Below, piece after piece: positions 11,821 through 26,077 of a stretch of 64,000 nt of DNA (the stretch's first letter is position 1; each line of letters begins with the position of its first letter). The position numbers were made by a program, and so were the translations under genes. The DNA is from Paragonimus westermani (Eukaryota > Platyhelminthes > Trematoda > Plagiorchiida > Troglotrematidae): the NCBI GenBank assembly GCA_008508345.1, contig QNGE01000774.1, positions 152,529 through 216,528 on the forward strand. Direction: 5' to 3'. The notes under the pieces were generated by a model that did no database searches, was not told the DNA's origin, and saw nothing but the letters and a program-made list of their open reading frames with translations.

Positions 11821-13454
11821 CTAGGTAGTCAGGTCAGTGAGGTCAGTAGAAGGCTCCTATTGTTCACATATGGTTGGCATGAGGCAACTACTGTCGATCG
11901 CCCCTGCAAAATGCAGAAAGCGTGGATTACCGTGATGCGTTTCTCCAACTCATCTCACTAATTCTAGCTGTACGTATATTCCCAACTGGTGTAATTTCCG
12001 CTCTAAAAGGTCAATACAAAGCGTTACAACTTTACATCTTCTGATTGTCACACTGATATCTGTTTCACACCAAAGGGGGTAACTCCCTCAACGCGTGTAG
12101 AAATAGCACGAAATGGAGGAGCATTACAGTCACTTAGCTTTACCGCTTTTGTGGTTGCGTTAGTTACGAACAGTCATCATGTTCTCTTTTACCAGTAATG
12201 TGTGCGTGTTTAAACTACCGAAGCAAAATTTCTGTCGTTGATCATTCAGTTGCGTTTTGTTCACTTTTCAGCGAAACATTCCTGTTAACTTGTTTCAAGC
12301 AAATTCCCAGCAGAACAATACCCTTAATCATTGAGACAGCATATTTGAAAGGCGCGCTTTAGGATCAGATGGACGGAGTGGTCAGTCGGGGCTACTTTTT
12401 TAAATTTCGGGTGACTATGAATTATTTCTATTCAAGATTCTGGTCCAGAACCCTTTGATCTTCTGGGGTCCAACTATGATGAAAATCGATCAAAACTGCG
12501 CTATGAAGCGAAAAATTGCGAAATTGGGCTCCTTACTAAAACTCAGACAGTCAGGGTCACTCGGTTAGATCACGTGAACCGTGCTTGCGAATGTGCACTC
12601 CATAAGAAACTGGGATAACTGCATCACAAGCGGAAGAAACGCATTTATTTGTATTCCATTCTTGTATTTTTTTCTTGCATTTTAAAATAACTATTCTCCG
12701 CTGGACAGCTTTCAACAAAGGAAGATAAAGATATTGTATCAAAACATATGAACATTGGAGGCCGGATAATCACGAACAGCCGTCACATACTATTCTGAAT
12801 ATTTCGAAGTAGATGTCTTAATCTTTCTCGTGATAGTATAATGAACTGTGGTGAGACGAACTTGTAGGACGCAACGGTGTGGTAATTAAAAGAAGAGTCA
12901 GATGACTGAAGAGAATAATGAAGGTGCCTGTCTTCAAGTGTCATTCACCACGTTCAAGCTTTTGTTATGAAATTCTCTAGACATATGAAGGATAGATAGT
13001 ATCCTCACTTAACTGTACACAAATCCTCGTGTGATAAAATTCACAGACCATTCGGTGTGACAACTTTTAGGTACTGACTCAACAGCTTATGCAGAGTCGG
13101 AAGTAGGATGCTACTGGTATTTTTTAACTCTAGCTTCAGAAAATGCAGGATTTCCCCGACAAATCCTGAGTCGGCCCACATGCAACTTCTACACCATACG
13201 TATTGGTTCCGCAGTATCAAATTCATTCTTGTCCAACCTGCAATAGGTACGTTTTTAAGAACATAGTGTGAAGAAAGCTATGGTTTGGCGCTGAGTCAGA
13301 TGCAGGTGACTGTAAGTTTACTGTTGGAAATATGGAAGGAATCTGAGTTAACAGGCAGTAACTGTGTCTCCTCTCGAGACGATCGGGCAACCTGATCATT
13401 GCTCACAAGCGAGAGTGGTTGAGCGTTCAGATTTGATAATTCGGGCATGCCTAA

Positions 13455-13535
13455 TGTGAGGTCACTGGCGCAGTGGTCAACACGGTTTCCTCATGATTGG
13501 AATGGCCGGAGTTCAAATCGCGGCCGTGGCAAAGA
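13455..13535 (+). repeat. tRNA-like SINE head, copy 1
   Basis: A-box-like TGGCGCAGTGGT (13466-13477) and B-box-like GAGTTCAAATC (13509-13519) are spaced 43 bases start to start, as in tRNA-type RNA polymerase III promoters. A copy with the same spacing and many shared bases lies on the - strand at 25715-25800. The sequence does not fold into a convincing tRNA cloverleaf, so I call it a tRNA-derived SINE head rather than a tRNA gene. Confidence 0.5.
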
Positions 13536-15369
13536 TATGCACTACTGGTGAGCTCTAATGAGAGCAAAACTCGAATCTAGTGCTTCTTTTCGAAAGAGGC
13601 TGGCTGGAAAGTCTATCTGAATGCGAACGCTGCGATCGAATGTGAGTGATGGTCAATTTGAGAATCTGAGTTTGTTTGGGGTTAAAAGTAAGCGCTATGA
13701 ACATATCCGGTATCTGTGAATTCACACTTATTGAGTCTGACAACTAATGACTTCATACATCACATTATGCGCGCACTTACAACAGTGTTGAGAGGTTTAC
13801 GTTGTAGGCCTGTTCTTTCTTATGTCAGTTATCGTTGGACAATATTGTGTTGTGTTTGATTGATTGATTTTCTCGTAACCCACAAAGATTTCCCATTTCC
13901 AGCCAACTTTTGACCACAGCGCAAATTTACGAAGATGAATGAATGGTTGATGAAACAAATCTGTACCTGTGCCTCACCACATTACTGTAGTTCGCAATTT
14001 GTTTGCACGCAACAACCTATAAAACGCGTACAGCATATTACAACTAAAACATCTACATTAGTGCGTAACATAATTGTCTTTTGTTCGTGGGCATTGAAAA
14101 AATCATTCGAAGGTCTAAAGTCAATTCTAGAGTATAAGGGCTAACGGACGTATTTTCCCGACGACCCAACTAATTGTGGCCTAGTTTTGAATCGATCTGC
14201 CATTTCTGTTAGCTTTTCGTACCACAACTGAGGTGATCACGTGAACCCCATTGACAATAGTGCCAATAAAAATGACAACTGGGAAAGTGCACCTTTAGGA
14301 TGATGGATAGGAGCAACCAAATGGTGCTTTAATTGGTAAAAATTTCCGAATGACAACTTAATCTATGGTGTAGGTTCATGTGGAAGAAGTCGGGGTGCGT
14401 CTGATAAACGAGATCTGTGACGCGGAAGGGGTCCCTTTGGAACAGATTAATATTTCAGGTTAATTGTGTTTGTAATTCCTTTATTATTCTTTTGTGGACA
14501 AGTGGTTTGTTTGAATAAGTAATAGTGAAAGTAATGGAGTCGAAGTTTCACAGATTCGGTTGCAACCTACCACCAGTTCAGCTCATTTTGATGTTTCGGT
14601 GCTTCAGTTAACAAACACTAAGGAGGGTTCTACGTGCATAACCATTTTGATGAAGGGAGTGAGGTACCATAGTTGTGCATTTGCCTATGCTTAATCCGCC
14701 CTAGTTACGTACATAGTGAAACCACTTTTGTCTAGCCGCGTAAGTGGTATAACATATTTCCTGACATTCTGACCACAATCTACTCGAGACTGATCTATGG
14801 AGTAGTTAATCACACTGGCTGTTTCTTAGTTTGCAGTGTTACGCGTTCTATCTCAGTACAATGGACGAATTCTCGTGGCTTTTATCCGACATGCTCTCAT
14901 TGATCATGCAGTCGTTGAAAAGACATCACCTCTTTAACTATATCGTGTAGTTCATCCCTTTGTTAACAATAATGCGATCATTATAACATTACTTGTTTTA
15001 ATCGTTTGAATGACTGTCTTACAACGAAGATTTAGAGTGAACTCATCTATGTTGGGCGTCATTTTTCGATTCTTTCCAGCGTTGAAAACCCCTTATTAAA
15101 CTTTAAGGCTTGGACGGCCTGTTTCACTTGACCAGATGCGACTCTGTAATTCTGTGTTTGTGCTGATATTGTACGGTTTGTTGGGTTCAGCTCACACACG
15201 TCTTTTTCTAATCGTTTTTCTCTTGTGAATGTAGTATCTGATTGTCATCAGCGTGGTGATAAATGACGCATTCATTGAAATTCCAGAGAGTTCTGTAACT
15301 TTGAACTTCAGTTCAGAAATGTTTACGTGAGCCAGCATTCGACAACCATGCTTGTATCTTTCTTTTTAG

Positions 15370-15452
15370 CTCATATCAGGCACTGTGATATCGTACTTTA
15401 CGGAGTTGGAAGAAAAGTTCAGTGTTCGAATTGTCGGGCCACTTCCCCAAGG
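15370..15452 (+). CDS. SLC26-like: SLC26/SulP anion transporter, exon b (residues 53-80)
   Basis: This 83-base exon sits between TCTTTTTAG and GTGAGT. It encodes LISGTVISYFTELEEKFSVR and then IVGPLPQG, matching the family pattern in which a short 'gT..SY' segment leads to 'y.v.vvG.iP.G'. The last codon is split: GG at the end here and A at the start of the next exon make glycine. This split phase is met exactly by the exon at 22811, which supports both boundaries. The loop carries the conserved glycines before the next helix. It is too short to stand out as an open frame on its own. Confidence 0.85.
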
Positions 15453-18400
15453 GTGAGTGTTTTGCGTTGTTCTGATTAGCTTGACTGGTTGACTCTTTTT
15501 GGGTATTACATGTCAACCCATCAAACAGTTTACCGATTCGATCCGTGGACGACGACGTAATTAACACTAACATACCATACCTGAATCAAATGTGCTTACG
15601 GATCGAAACTCACGCAATTCGTCCACGAAATACTTTTTGGAGCACACATTAGCATTAAGTGCTGTCTTAGTCAGGCTTAGTTAAGTCACACAGCACTTGA
15701 TTCTACCCAGTGGATGGATAGTCATTTGTGCATACTAATCCAGGGTATTGAAAACAAACCTTTCCACATAGCATAGGCACAAAACAAGGGGGCTGTTCAG
15801 AAAACAACAGGAATCGAACTCCGTAACTCATGCGAGTAGGTGCTTTTTTTTTCAAGTCCGGCGAAAGCTTTCTGTTGATCTCTAAGATAATGGATTAGGT
15901 AGGAGAAGGCGGGTACCTCATGCATGGTTGCTCAACTAAACCATGATTTTGCGACTTGACAAATTTTTGAAGCGTGAACACATTAGCTGTATGCAGTGAG
16001 TATAAATTGTATTGATGGGAAGATTCGGTATACGCTGTACAGCAAAATGGTGAAGGGATGTCGATCGCAGTTTCCTTTTGGGGTTTTTTGGTGATTCGCC
16101 AACCCACCTATTGATTCCGTAATCCTTCAAACCCGAAACTAATTTTATAGTTTCCGCAGCAAAAATCATCCAGTTTTCTCATTTCTTATCGAACGTCTGT
16201 TGTAAGTTGCGGTAATCCCAAACTACCAAAGTGAAAGATCAATGAGATTGAAAAATTCATGCATCTTCGTTGTGTTGGATTCGGTTACGGTTGTGCACCA
16301 GTTAAACTAGTTTGTCACTTAATTACAGTAACTGTGATTCTTAGTTCAGCTTCCAAATATGAACGAGAGTTTTACATTTCTCTGTCGCTCATTTGGAGGA
16401 TGTAGCCTCAGCAAGGTGTGTTGCCGTGAATAATAGTACTTTGAGAGATTTCCCGAAAGCTTTGAATAATTCTTTCATAACTCCGACTCAAAACTGGTAA
16501 GTTGCGCGGTCTGGAATTCCGTTCTCGAATTCAGTGCATGCTCTTGTACGGTGAGCGCCAAGCAACTTTGTACACTAACGTTAGTGAATGTTAATGTAGG
16601 CAATTTTGAGTATTCGTTAAAAATTCTGAATATCTTTTTTCAAAGTGTACGTGAAGAATCTGCAACCGAACTTTCTTGTCACTAACAGTATTTCGTCATT
16701 AGTTTTTGAGACTTTGGTGAACTTCTCCAGGAACCGAGACACACGTTTGCTACCTGTCTAGTACTGTTGATTCAAAACTATCTGTTTTAGAAATCATTGT
16801 CAAATAACTGACGTTTTTCCTCGCAATAAGTTGTTCCAGTTATTTAAAATAACTCATACTGAGATAGCAAAGAATGGAAATCCGGATGCCGTTACTAACA
16901 TTTTCCGATTAACGAGTTATCTAGTTCTCTGAGAGATATTGAAACTCACCTTCTGGTTTGGAAATTCAACGAGGGATTCCTCTTCGTGATAGTCGTTTCA
17001 TTCACGTATGCAGAGAGAGCCATTATATTACTCTCCTGCCTTATTCTGTAGAATAGAAAATATCATCTTCTATATGTTGAAGTTTATCAATGTTATTACA
17101 TTATCATTACATTGCATTATTATGTACTAGATTGAACTTCGACTGTATGATTTTCAAAAGAAGGTGCCTTCTATCAACAATCCAATAATTGGGGGGTCTC
17201 TGAAGAGTCACGTGCATCATGTTCGATTGCAAACCTTTATCCATCGCAGTCACATTGTCCGTATTGACCCTAATCAATAAACAACAAATCACGTTTTTCT
17301 AGTAACCTCATCAGTCATGTTGAACAGACACATACCTAAGTAAATGGCCTACGACTCATTTGTCATATGGCTTTCCTTACTCTCCACATTTGGAACACTA
17401 CTTAACGAGGACATACAAATGAACAAAATGGGCTGTTTTGGTGGATGTCTGGTTGGATGCTGATTTTAACAATAAAATGCAGTGTTTAGCATATTCGCAC
17501 ATACAGTATTTCTTTCTGTTTAACGGTGTTTGCCATCAGCTGAACTCATAATGTGTAAAACTTGTTTAGCCATCGGATCACACGCGCTTACCAACGACTG
17601 ATCAATAGTGGACTGTCTTATCCCATAGAAACTACGTTTAAATTCGCCGGAAAACCTTGTTCAAACTTTCGGCTGTACTAATGCTTGTTTGAACCTGTCA
17701 CTTCAACCCATCTTGCATCGTATCTTGTGACTTCGAAAAAGGTCAGTCTTTCTTTTAAACGTCGAATACTTTAGACCCAAATGAGGCGTCGAGATTACTG
17801 ACCGTATATTTCTTTTGCAGTGTCTTTTGACAACAGATGCAAATCGGCCTCCTCATTATCTTAAAAGTTGTGCATGTAAATCAAACACACAACGTGTACT
17901 TCGTTATAATTTAGGCGTTCCTTCACTATGGGGCCGTTTTCGGTCCCTGAAGAATGCTGTTCTCACATGAAACCGGTGCAGATAGCCGATAATTATTTAA
18001 TGGTGTGGTGTAATCATTTCGAGAGATCTTTCTCGTTCAGTTATTCAGTTAAGCTCCACAAACAAAACGATTAACAGTGCCATCATTGAGAACCGTACAC
18101 CAAAACAACACATCAAACCGTTGATATGTGTAGTTCACTCAGTCACTGAACGGACTCGAGATTATGCCGCCGGTTGGATATCATTCAAGAGAGTTTGTGT
18201 GATCAAGTTGTGCATGAACAGTCGAGCCTGTCATGTGAGAGGAGGGCACGCGCTCACAGCCGATCAGCTAGTAAGGCGAAGGACGATGGACATGTGACGT
18301 CCACAATTAACTGACGCTTACATCTGCGAACATCTTTGTCAAATTCGCCGATAATGATAAGGTATTCGGGAGTAGCGCATGGTTGAACACGCTCCACGGT

Positions 18401-21400
18401 AAGTGAAAAGCCTATGCTACCCCATATGGACATTTCTGTGGCCCACCTGGGCGTCACGCTCCTTGTAGAGTGTTTGTAAGAACGGAGCGAGACTAGGGCG
18501 AGTATGTAGGTGAACACTCAATCGAACGGCACATTTTATAGTGTTTTATATTATAGGCGGTGAAAACATCAATGTAGCAATATAATTAACGGAGGAAACA
18601 ATGCCCCGAGAATGGAGCCAGAGAGTAATGGGTGTGTTTGTAATCTGTTGTATAACTCGTCTTGTTATTCATTCGAACCATCACCCGAATAACGGTTGAA
18701 CAACACTCACTACAGATCGCAAAGTTCACACTTTTATGAACTTCAGCCAGCTGCTTTCAGAAGGAAGCGTCAGACAGGAGTTTCACTCTTGTTAGAACTC
18801 GTCAATTGTGAATATCCTCGTCATGGCTCTGATTTGAAATTAAGCCACGCTTTAACGAGGTGACCTTATCGACTACTGTGTCACTGACCTCACACCAGGC
18901 ACAACTGAGTTATCCCACTCAAACGCCCAGCTACGCTCTCTTGTGATTAGTGCTCAGGTTACCTGAACACATGCTGTGGGGGTCTTGTTAACAGTAATCA
19001 ATGTCCAAAGTGATTAACACTCTTTAGACCAGCTGAAATAACCACAATTACCGAAATTCTTTAGCACTAGAGTGATTCCAGATAGGTGATTTGGTTAGTG
19101 CAACTTGGACAGAATTCAGAGTTGATCTTAGTCTCTGCATTCGGATGAGCCTTTTAACCAGCATTTTTCGAAAAATACACTAAACTCCACTGAACCGAAG
19201 TTCAAATTCCTGTTTTGACAGCATTTGCATTAGTGAACAGCTACAATAAAAGCGGAACACGAAAGTAGTAGTTTTTGTTGAAAACGGCGTGCTGAAAATC
19301 TTGCCCGTTCGTTATAAGTGGAATTGACACATATATTCCAAACATATAAACAAATTTGAAGTTTCCTCAACAACCAAATTGTTGGAACTTCTGGTGTTAT
19401 GGATATGGTAACGTGGACATGAATGTTGGTTTGTGTTATTTAATTTGATTCAAGTGATCGTTGTTATTAGCTCAAGATCACGTTGTAATTGGGTAGGTTT
19501 ATTGGGCCTATTCGTTACCTATGTGTATTTTTTCGTATCTTCTTTGTCCTGCTTTCAAACTCTAATGGGATTACATAGATAACTTTCCAAAATCAGTATA
19601 ATTTACGGCGTAGAATAATGGTTGAATGTTTTCATACTGTACAAACCGCGAGTCATGAAGACTGATAGTTACTGGACGCGAACCGGTGACCTACGGTTTG
19701 GTAACACCGTTGGCGTGTTCTGCGCTTCTGTATTAAAAAAACGCTCCGGTAACTGGCATCGGCAGTTGCATTAGTTTCTTATGGTGACAATTAACTGTTT
19801 GTATTCACATGTTATTTGCTAGAGGTAGTGCCTTGATCCGAACTGCTTGAATCCGCTCTTTTAGGAAGTTTGCACTTTCGATCAACGACTCTTCTCTCTG
19901 TCTTTCTCAATATGGTCAAACCTCTGCAGTTGTGCGTTTTTATTTATCGCCTAACGTAGGTTACTTCAGTATACAAAGACGGACGCATCAACCTGTTAGT
20001 GTTCACCAGTGGGTATTGATTTTGCGCTGAATTCATTTTAATCCTCATTCACTCGATCGTTAGCACTTCACTCCACCTGTGGATTGATCAGCAGTAAACT
20101 GTATCGAAAGGTGACACGAACAGAAAGCCAAAATCGGGTGACAAAAACTCATGCATTTTGCCCATGACCTGACATCTTAGATTTTGATATACTTCTGCAA
20201 CGTGTGTTGTCAGTTAGCCTATCTCATGTTTTTTGTGCGTGTGGTTGACTGAGCGACAGTCAGAAAATTAACCTAATTGGTAAACAACGTAGTAGCTCAT
20301 TGATGCCCACTCAGTCAGTTACCTGTCAACACCCTGGATGGCAGAAGATTTCGGGCGCTACATTTTCTTTTAAAATGATGTTACTAAATGTGGGCGACTA
20401 TAGAATGAGACCTTGCCAAATGTTTGATTAGTTGAAGTCGGTAGAAAGCCGATGAAATATTGAAAAAGAAAACACCCTCAGTGTTGAGAAGGAAACTGGC
20501 GACGCGCATTAAAAACTACTGAAAGGTGATATTGACAACACTGTTTTCCAATGAGTTGTTCCCATCTTCCGGCCTAACATTGTATCGATAGACACAACAG
20601 GACAAGTGTATATCTGTGCTGTGGTTTACATTCTGGTATACATTTTTTTGACGGTTTCATGATTCAAGGTCATGATGAAGAATATGTGTTACGGAGTGTT
20701 CAATCTAATGTGCATCATTCTGCTAACTTCATTTTACCTAATAGCCCTACTCACCCGGGACTGAGAAGTAGTGCAATTATTAAGATTTGGGTGCATTGGG
20801 GACGCTTTTTTAGTTATCATACTTCTTTTGCAGGTTGTTCTTATGAAGCAAAACATTTTTGGCTTCTGATGTATCACTGTCAATGTTGATGAAAATAACA
20901 GTTTACCAAATCAAATGGTAGGGTCACTCAGTGCGGTTGTCATCTAGTCATGCCACCGGAACTGTTTCGTGCTACGGTGCATCTGAGTGGTTTAAACTCA
21001 TCGGAGTGAACAAACAGTAACTTGATATGGCGAGCTAAGTTGCGAACTGTAGGCTGTGTTCATTACGGTTTGTCTAGCGTATTTCAAAGGATGTTAGATT
21101 ACCAGTTTGTCTAGTGACGTTCAGTCTATTTTTGTTTGACTGGGTTGCCTCTAATGTACAGACAGTTAGTGAATCGTGGCAGTGAATATCACAATTTCGT
21201 TCTGCTTTTGCTTTCAGTTTGTTTATAGGTGTGTGTGTGTGGAAAAAAGCGAATCGTGACGGAAATTTTACTGTAACCGACTGGCACATTTCACGGAGTT
21301 GATAGACAAGATGGTAACGATGATTTGCATTGAATGTGGAGAAGTATTTTTGGTGTGTTGGCTGAGAAAAATTTTACTGTTTGAACAAAAGGCCACGAAC

Positions 21401-22810
21401 AACATTGTAAACACACTCTCATGAAGTGGACCTCTAATTTACATATGATCGACAACGACCATAAACATGAAAGGTAAAACAACTGATCATAGCGACACAT
21501 AATCTGCACCTAAAAAATACTTCACAGTCTTGCTCCCGATTTTGCGGATTGAAATCCAGGGGAAGTTACGTTTCCGACCTAAAAATGTGAGGAGTTTCTT
21601 TTGAAAACATGAATAAACGGCAACCAAATTCGAACGGATCAGTCGTCAATGCGTTTGCCTTATACCCTGTGGCCAGTTCGGCAAGGTCACCTCTTAGGGT
21701 GAAGCAGGAGGATGTGTCCGAATGCTGGACCGAGGCGATCATGTTGTATGCTGATTTGTCAGAATGGTTTTCTTGTAGAGGAGCGCAGAGCTCACGCAAA
21801 TCGCACAGGAAAATGAAGGCATTTTGGACCGTGGGGCGCATCCGAATTGGTGATGTGTGGTTAAGATACTACATCAATTGGGCGTGTAGCTTGTAGACAA
21901 TTTGACAAACGGGCACCTAACATGCTCATGCTTGGATGCTATACATCTCTAAAAGAAAGAATACAACCCTCTCATTAATACAATTGGACCTGGTACTAAA
22001 ACGGGATTCCGTAGATTTGGAAACAATGAGACAATAAAGTTGACTAAGTAAGGCATGCGAGATGGACCGACTACAAGCATATAGATACAATGCTGTGTTA
22101 AATCAGGCTTCCAACATCGATGTACATGCAAATTGTCGAAATTCTGGTGTCATTCTCTAGTGTTGATTTGACGCCAACATTTCTGGTGCAGTCTGTAATT
22201 TCGCGTCAAGAATATGTTTGCAAAACAATCAACCGCAAGTTTTGTGCATTTTTCATGAATAACCGGTATCAACATCTCTGTTTTACCGAATCCGGATTGT
22301 ATCGTATACTTATGTCTGGCTGCACATTCAAGTAAATTGTATTAAATTTAAATGAACTGTAACAAATTACGGTTTATTTCTTCACCACCACAACCACACT
22401 TTTGAGAGGCATAGTAAACCTCAGCTAGTTACATTACACTTTTCCAGATTTCTCCGCTGCTTTACTCAAAAATGAATTTTTGAATATCCACACAAGTAAG
22501 GCTATAGATTTTCCTATGACTGTCAATGTAAATGAATTCACTTTTACGTAGTTACTTCTCTAACTGCACGCTCCTTTAGTTGACGAAGTAGTTTCAACCA
22601 ACCAGACGGAAGTACATCCGCACACTGGAATTGTATCTCCTATGGGCAACGAGCTTCAGCACAAGTTTTTAAAAGTCTACGGGTGCACAAATACAGTAAA
22701 CATCATAATAAACAAAAACTATTGTTGCAAACCTTTTCTTTTGGAAAAGTTTTGTTTGACTACTGCTCAACTCTTGCTTGTCTCTGATGGATTGATTTTT
22801 GTTCGTTCAG
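15453..22810 (+). other. SLC26-like: SLC26 intron, 7.4 kb
   Basis: Donor GTGAGT, acceptor TTCGTTCAG. Two patches richer in G+C (about 18120-18500 and 21560-21890) have open frames on one or both strands (for example 87 codons on the - strand at 18517-18254) that may be old element fragments, but I recognise no domain. Nothing else can be supported. Confidence 0.65.
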
Positions 22811-22958
22811 ATTCCCCGAACCAATCCTACCCGATCCATACATCATGCCGCAAGTTATGATGGAGTCAGCTGTCGTGTCTTTCGTGTCTTTGGCCACCAC
22901 GGTGTCTTTGGTCAAATTGTACGCCGCCAGGAACGGTTATGATGTGCATTATACGCAG
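22811..22958 (+). CDS. SLC26-like: SLC26/SulP anion transporter, exon c (residues 80-129)
   Basis: The exon starts with the A that completes the split glycine codon, then encodes FPEPILPDP, the family's 'G-x-P-x-P-x-x-P' loop, followed by a membrane helix (SAVVSFVSLATTVSLVKLYA) and NGYDVHYTQ. The last piece corresponds to the conserved 'hgY.vd.nQE' hinge before the next helix, with the E provided by exon d. The donor is the less common GTTGGT. Together with exon d it forms the approach to the central anion-binding site. Confidence 0.88.
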
Positions 22959-25900
22959 GTTGGTAGAGATAACATACGTGGTTAAACGGTTCATTGTGTG
23001 CCAGCTTTCACTGTGACATATTTGTGGAGAAGTTGTGTTCGTGTTCATGCAGACCCTCATAGCCTTGTGCAATTTCGCAAGTCCGAAACGATTCAAGACA
23101 ATTCCCCTATCGCGTTGAATAAATATAACGTGGTTACACGGGTTGGGTCGATCAGCTCCAGAATACGTGGCCTAATACTGATTCAAGACGAACTGATGCA
23201 TTCCGGTGTATATCACATGAGGCAGGTCATTGAATGAACTTGTATCTACAACACGCCGATGTAAATCAAGGTGTGGTTGTCTGCCTCACTGTACGCTGAT
23301 ATGTTACGGTGATTTGTGCAAACGCATACAAGATATTATTTTGGTTAGTTTAGCTTTCCACTTGGTATTTCCCTTACCTGCCTGCATGATTGACCAGGTT
23401 ACACATGTGCTGCTAACTACTGTTGAAAACTTACTATTTTCCGAAATGAAAACAATATGACGCCATGCAATCTCAAGGGCATGAAGGTTCCATGGGCTAT
23501 TTTACGGACACAGGACAATAGTGAGTTGTAGAAATACAGTGGTCCTAGAAGCTTCGGTTTCTCTGTTGTTTGATTCGGATCAGCTTGCAGCCTACTTGTT
23601 TTAACGCGTGACATACGTAAACAGCCTGTTTCACTCCGGTGCTTGTTATAATAAGATTCGATATTGTACCCGAATGCTATCTGGATTAGTCTTCTCACTG
23701 ATTTTCCAGTTTTTTTTTACAGTGATTCACCCTCCAGGAATCATTGTTTGATATTGCACTGATGAGTCCACCCAATCCAATTGCTATACAAGTACTATAC
23801 TTGTTGTAGAGTCTAAGCAAAGTGAAATTAACTTATGGTTTCTTCAAACAGTGATTCCCGTTTACCTATTTATTGGTTACTGTTTCGGTCAACTAACTTG
23901 TCCATGGAGGAAACACTGTTACTTCAAAAGTTCATGAGAAACTGTTTGTCCTGCACCAAAAAATAATATGATGAATACTTGAGATGCATGGATCGACCAT
24001 AGCGAGTTAACCAGCCCAGCCTTTGGAAAACAAAAATGTGTTTTTACAGTGAACCTGTTTCCTGTGACGGAGCACTGCTGGCTCAGTACGCATGTGACCC
24101 ATAGTTTGTTCCATAGCACATCAGTTACACGGTTTGGTGATTAGCCTACTTTGATGATCCGTTGTGATAAATCGGACGGTGAAACGATTCCATGGTAAGA
24201 GTCATTATTATTAAACGGGTTAGTAAACCTGCCAATGGGGAATGGGAGCTTCCTGACTTACCAGCTTGTGGGTTGTTGTCTAGTTTCGTGAAATCTATAC
24301 CGTTTCTAGTGTACCATTATTCATGTGCAAGCTCTTATTCTCTACTGATTCTGAAACCAAAAGTTGTCATAGAGAATACAGTAACTTTCTTTCACTTCGC
24401 CATCCGATATTATTGGTTACTGTCTCAGTTTTATTAAGACTGTTACAGCGAGCTACTGCATACTCGATTTTCAGCTTGTTTCTTCTCACTCGTAATTAAC
24501 CAGATTTGTTATATTAGTGATTACGATGCGGTGTGGAATGTGTTCGGTACTTTGCCACCCGACATGAAATGAGGATGAAAAGGACGAATGAGGAAAATGC
24601 GCTGGACGCGATCGGATTTGTCAAAAGTGTACCTGATTATGATCAACTTTTACCCAGTCATTCGGTTGTGCGCGAAACTTTCATAAATTTTTAGCCCTAT
24701 CAAGGAGCGGAAAATTATCGAGTTCCAATTGACTCAACCGTCAGCCATCATTGGTAGAAAGGATAACTTTTATCTGGGACAAATGACTCCATATTATCAT
24801 ATATTACATTCTTAAGCTCTTTTGGTTTAAGAAAAAATGAGTTCAAACTTCTTACTGGTAAACATTTCTTGTAATGTAAAGGACTCAAGCAAAACTGTAA
24901 TGGTCGTCGACAGGTGCAAAGTCCTGCATTTTGAGCAGTGCGCAGGGTTTATGATAACTCATATCTTCATCTCTGGGTGAAGGTGATTATGTGTTATTAT
25001 TATCAGCAATGACGAGTAGTATATTGATAATGCGGCAGACAATAAAAAGAGGTGTGCTTGTCGTGCTTTCTCTGTAAATTTTCGTCATCAGCAGACCATC
25101 TTTATCTTGCACAAAACAAGAGGTTTCTCCACCTCCTATAATACTTGGCGGTCTCTCACGAATACCTGACTACCCCAAAGTCAGTTTAGTTAGGCTGCAT
25201 CATATATTTGTCCAACTGTTCTCACAGCATCTCGACCGTTGAATTACTTCTTCAGGCTTGGTTCTGTGTGAAAGCTGCCCAGTTAAGTTTACAATGCTTC
25301 GTTCACTTCCGTCCGCAAAATGATAACCTCAGCAGTTTGTTTTATACAGTTTGGCCTTCTGTATGCATGTACAGTCGAAATATTTCTTTGTGATTTGCAC
25401 CATATAGAACATTGATCATATGATGGCATATACTTTGTCCCTTTCGGTTCCGTCTTATTGACATTATCTTCTGTTCCACGGGCATCACACATGGTGTGAT
25501 TGAGGCAGTTTAGGCAGAAGTAGTCAAAATAACTCGTCACGGTCGCGCAGTCCAAAATAACTAGTAAACATTCATGTTAAACTTACGAATCGGAAGTTCG
25601 TTTATCCATTACTAGGCATTATCGTCTTCAGTTCGCCGTTTTTCGCATTCAAGTTGATTAATCAGCAAGCCGAGTTTGACAAAAGCCACTCGAGTTTCGT
25701 TTTTGTTAGTCCTCATTTATAATGCACGTTCTGGGTTCGAATCATTGTCCATTTTCTCATGAGTCAACGCTAGTGACCACTGCGCCTTGTGATTTCATAC
25801 TAGACACGGCCGAGTTATTTTCTCAGAACGTTCCGCCATTTTTATTTGTGGATAATGGTGTATCTGACAAATTTACGAAGAGTACCTGAAAGCGAGTGAC

Positions 25901-26077
25901 CTCTCCTTTGGCTGCTGTAAAAACCGTTAACTGAACATCGACAGACGTTTGGAAAATTAGGCCTTTTGACAATCGTTCTCTCCACTTCGTCCAAATCTAC
26001 ACATATCGTTTTTATTTTACACACTGTTTTCTTGTATTTCATCTTAGTTGCCTCCAATTTATCACATTTTTTTATAG
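22959..26077 (+). other. SLC26-like: SLC26 intron, 3.1 kb
   Basis: Donor GTTGGT, acceptor TTTTTTTATAG. It carries a tRNA-like SINE head on the - strand (25715-25800). No other feature is supported. Confidence 0.65.
25715..25800 (-). repeat. tRNA-like SINE head, copy 2
   Basis: On the - strand an A-box-like AGGCGCAGTGGT (25787-25776) is followed by a B-box-like GATTCGAACCC (25743-25733), 44 bases start to start. It aligns along its length with copy 1 (13455-13535), including GGCGCAGTGGTCA and CTCATGA blocks. Confidence 0.5.

Larger units (their letters stand above)
5672..15369 (+). other. SLC26-like: SLC26 intron, 9.7 kb
   Basis: Donor GTAAGT, acceptor TCTTTTTAG. It contains a dispersed-repeat tail (8281-8640), a short TA microsatellite (11804-11820) and a tRNA-like SINE head (13455-13535), listed separately. 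The rest shows no gene, RNA or element I can support; open frames here are short and unconserved by eye. Confidence 0.7.

Noticed and set aside
15800..15835. B-box-like sequence on the - strand (GAGTTCGATTCC)
   Set aside because: No A-box at a suitable distance; a single motif is not enough for a tRNA or SINE call.
21566..21896. Overlapping 90-codon frames on both strands
   Set aside because: No recognisable motif on either strand; likely a chance effect of a G+C-richer patch.
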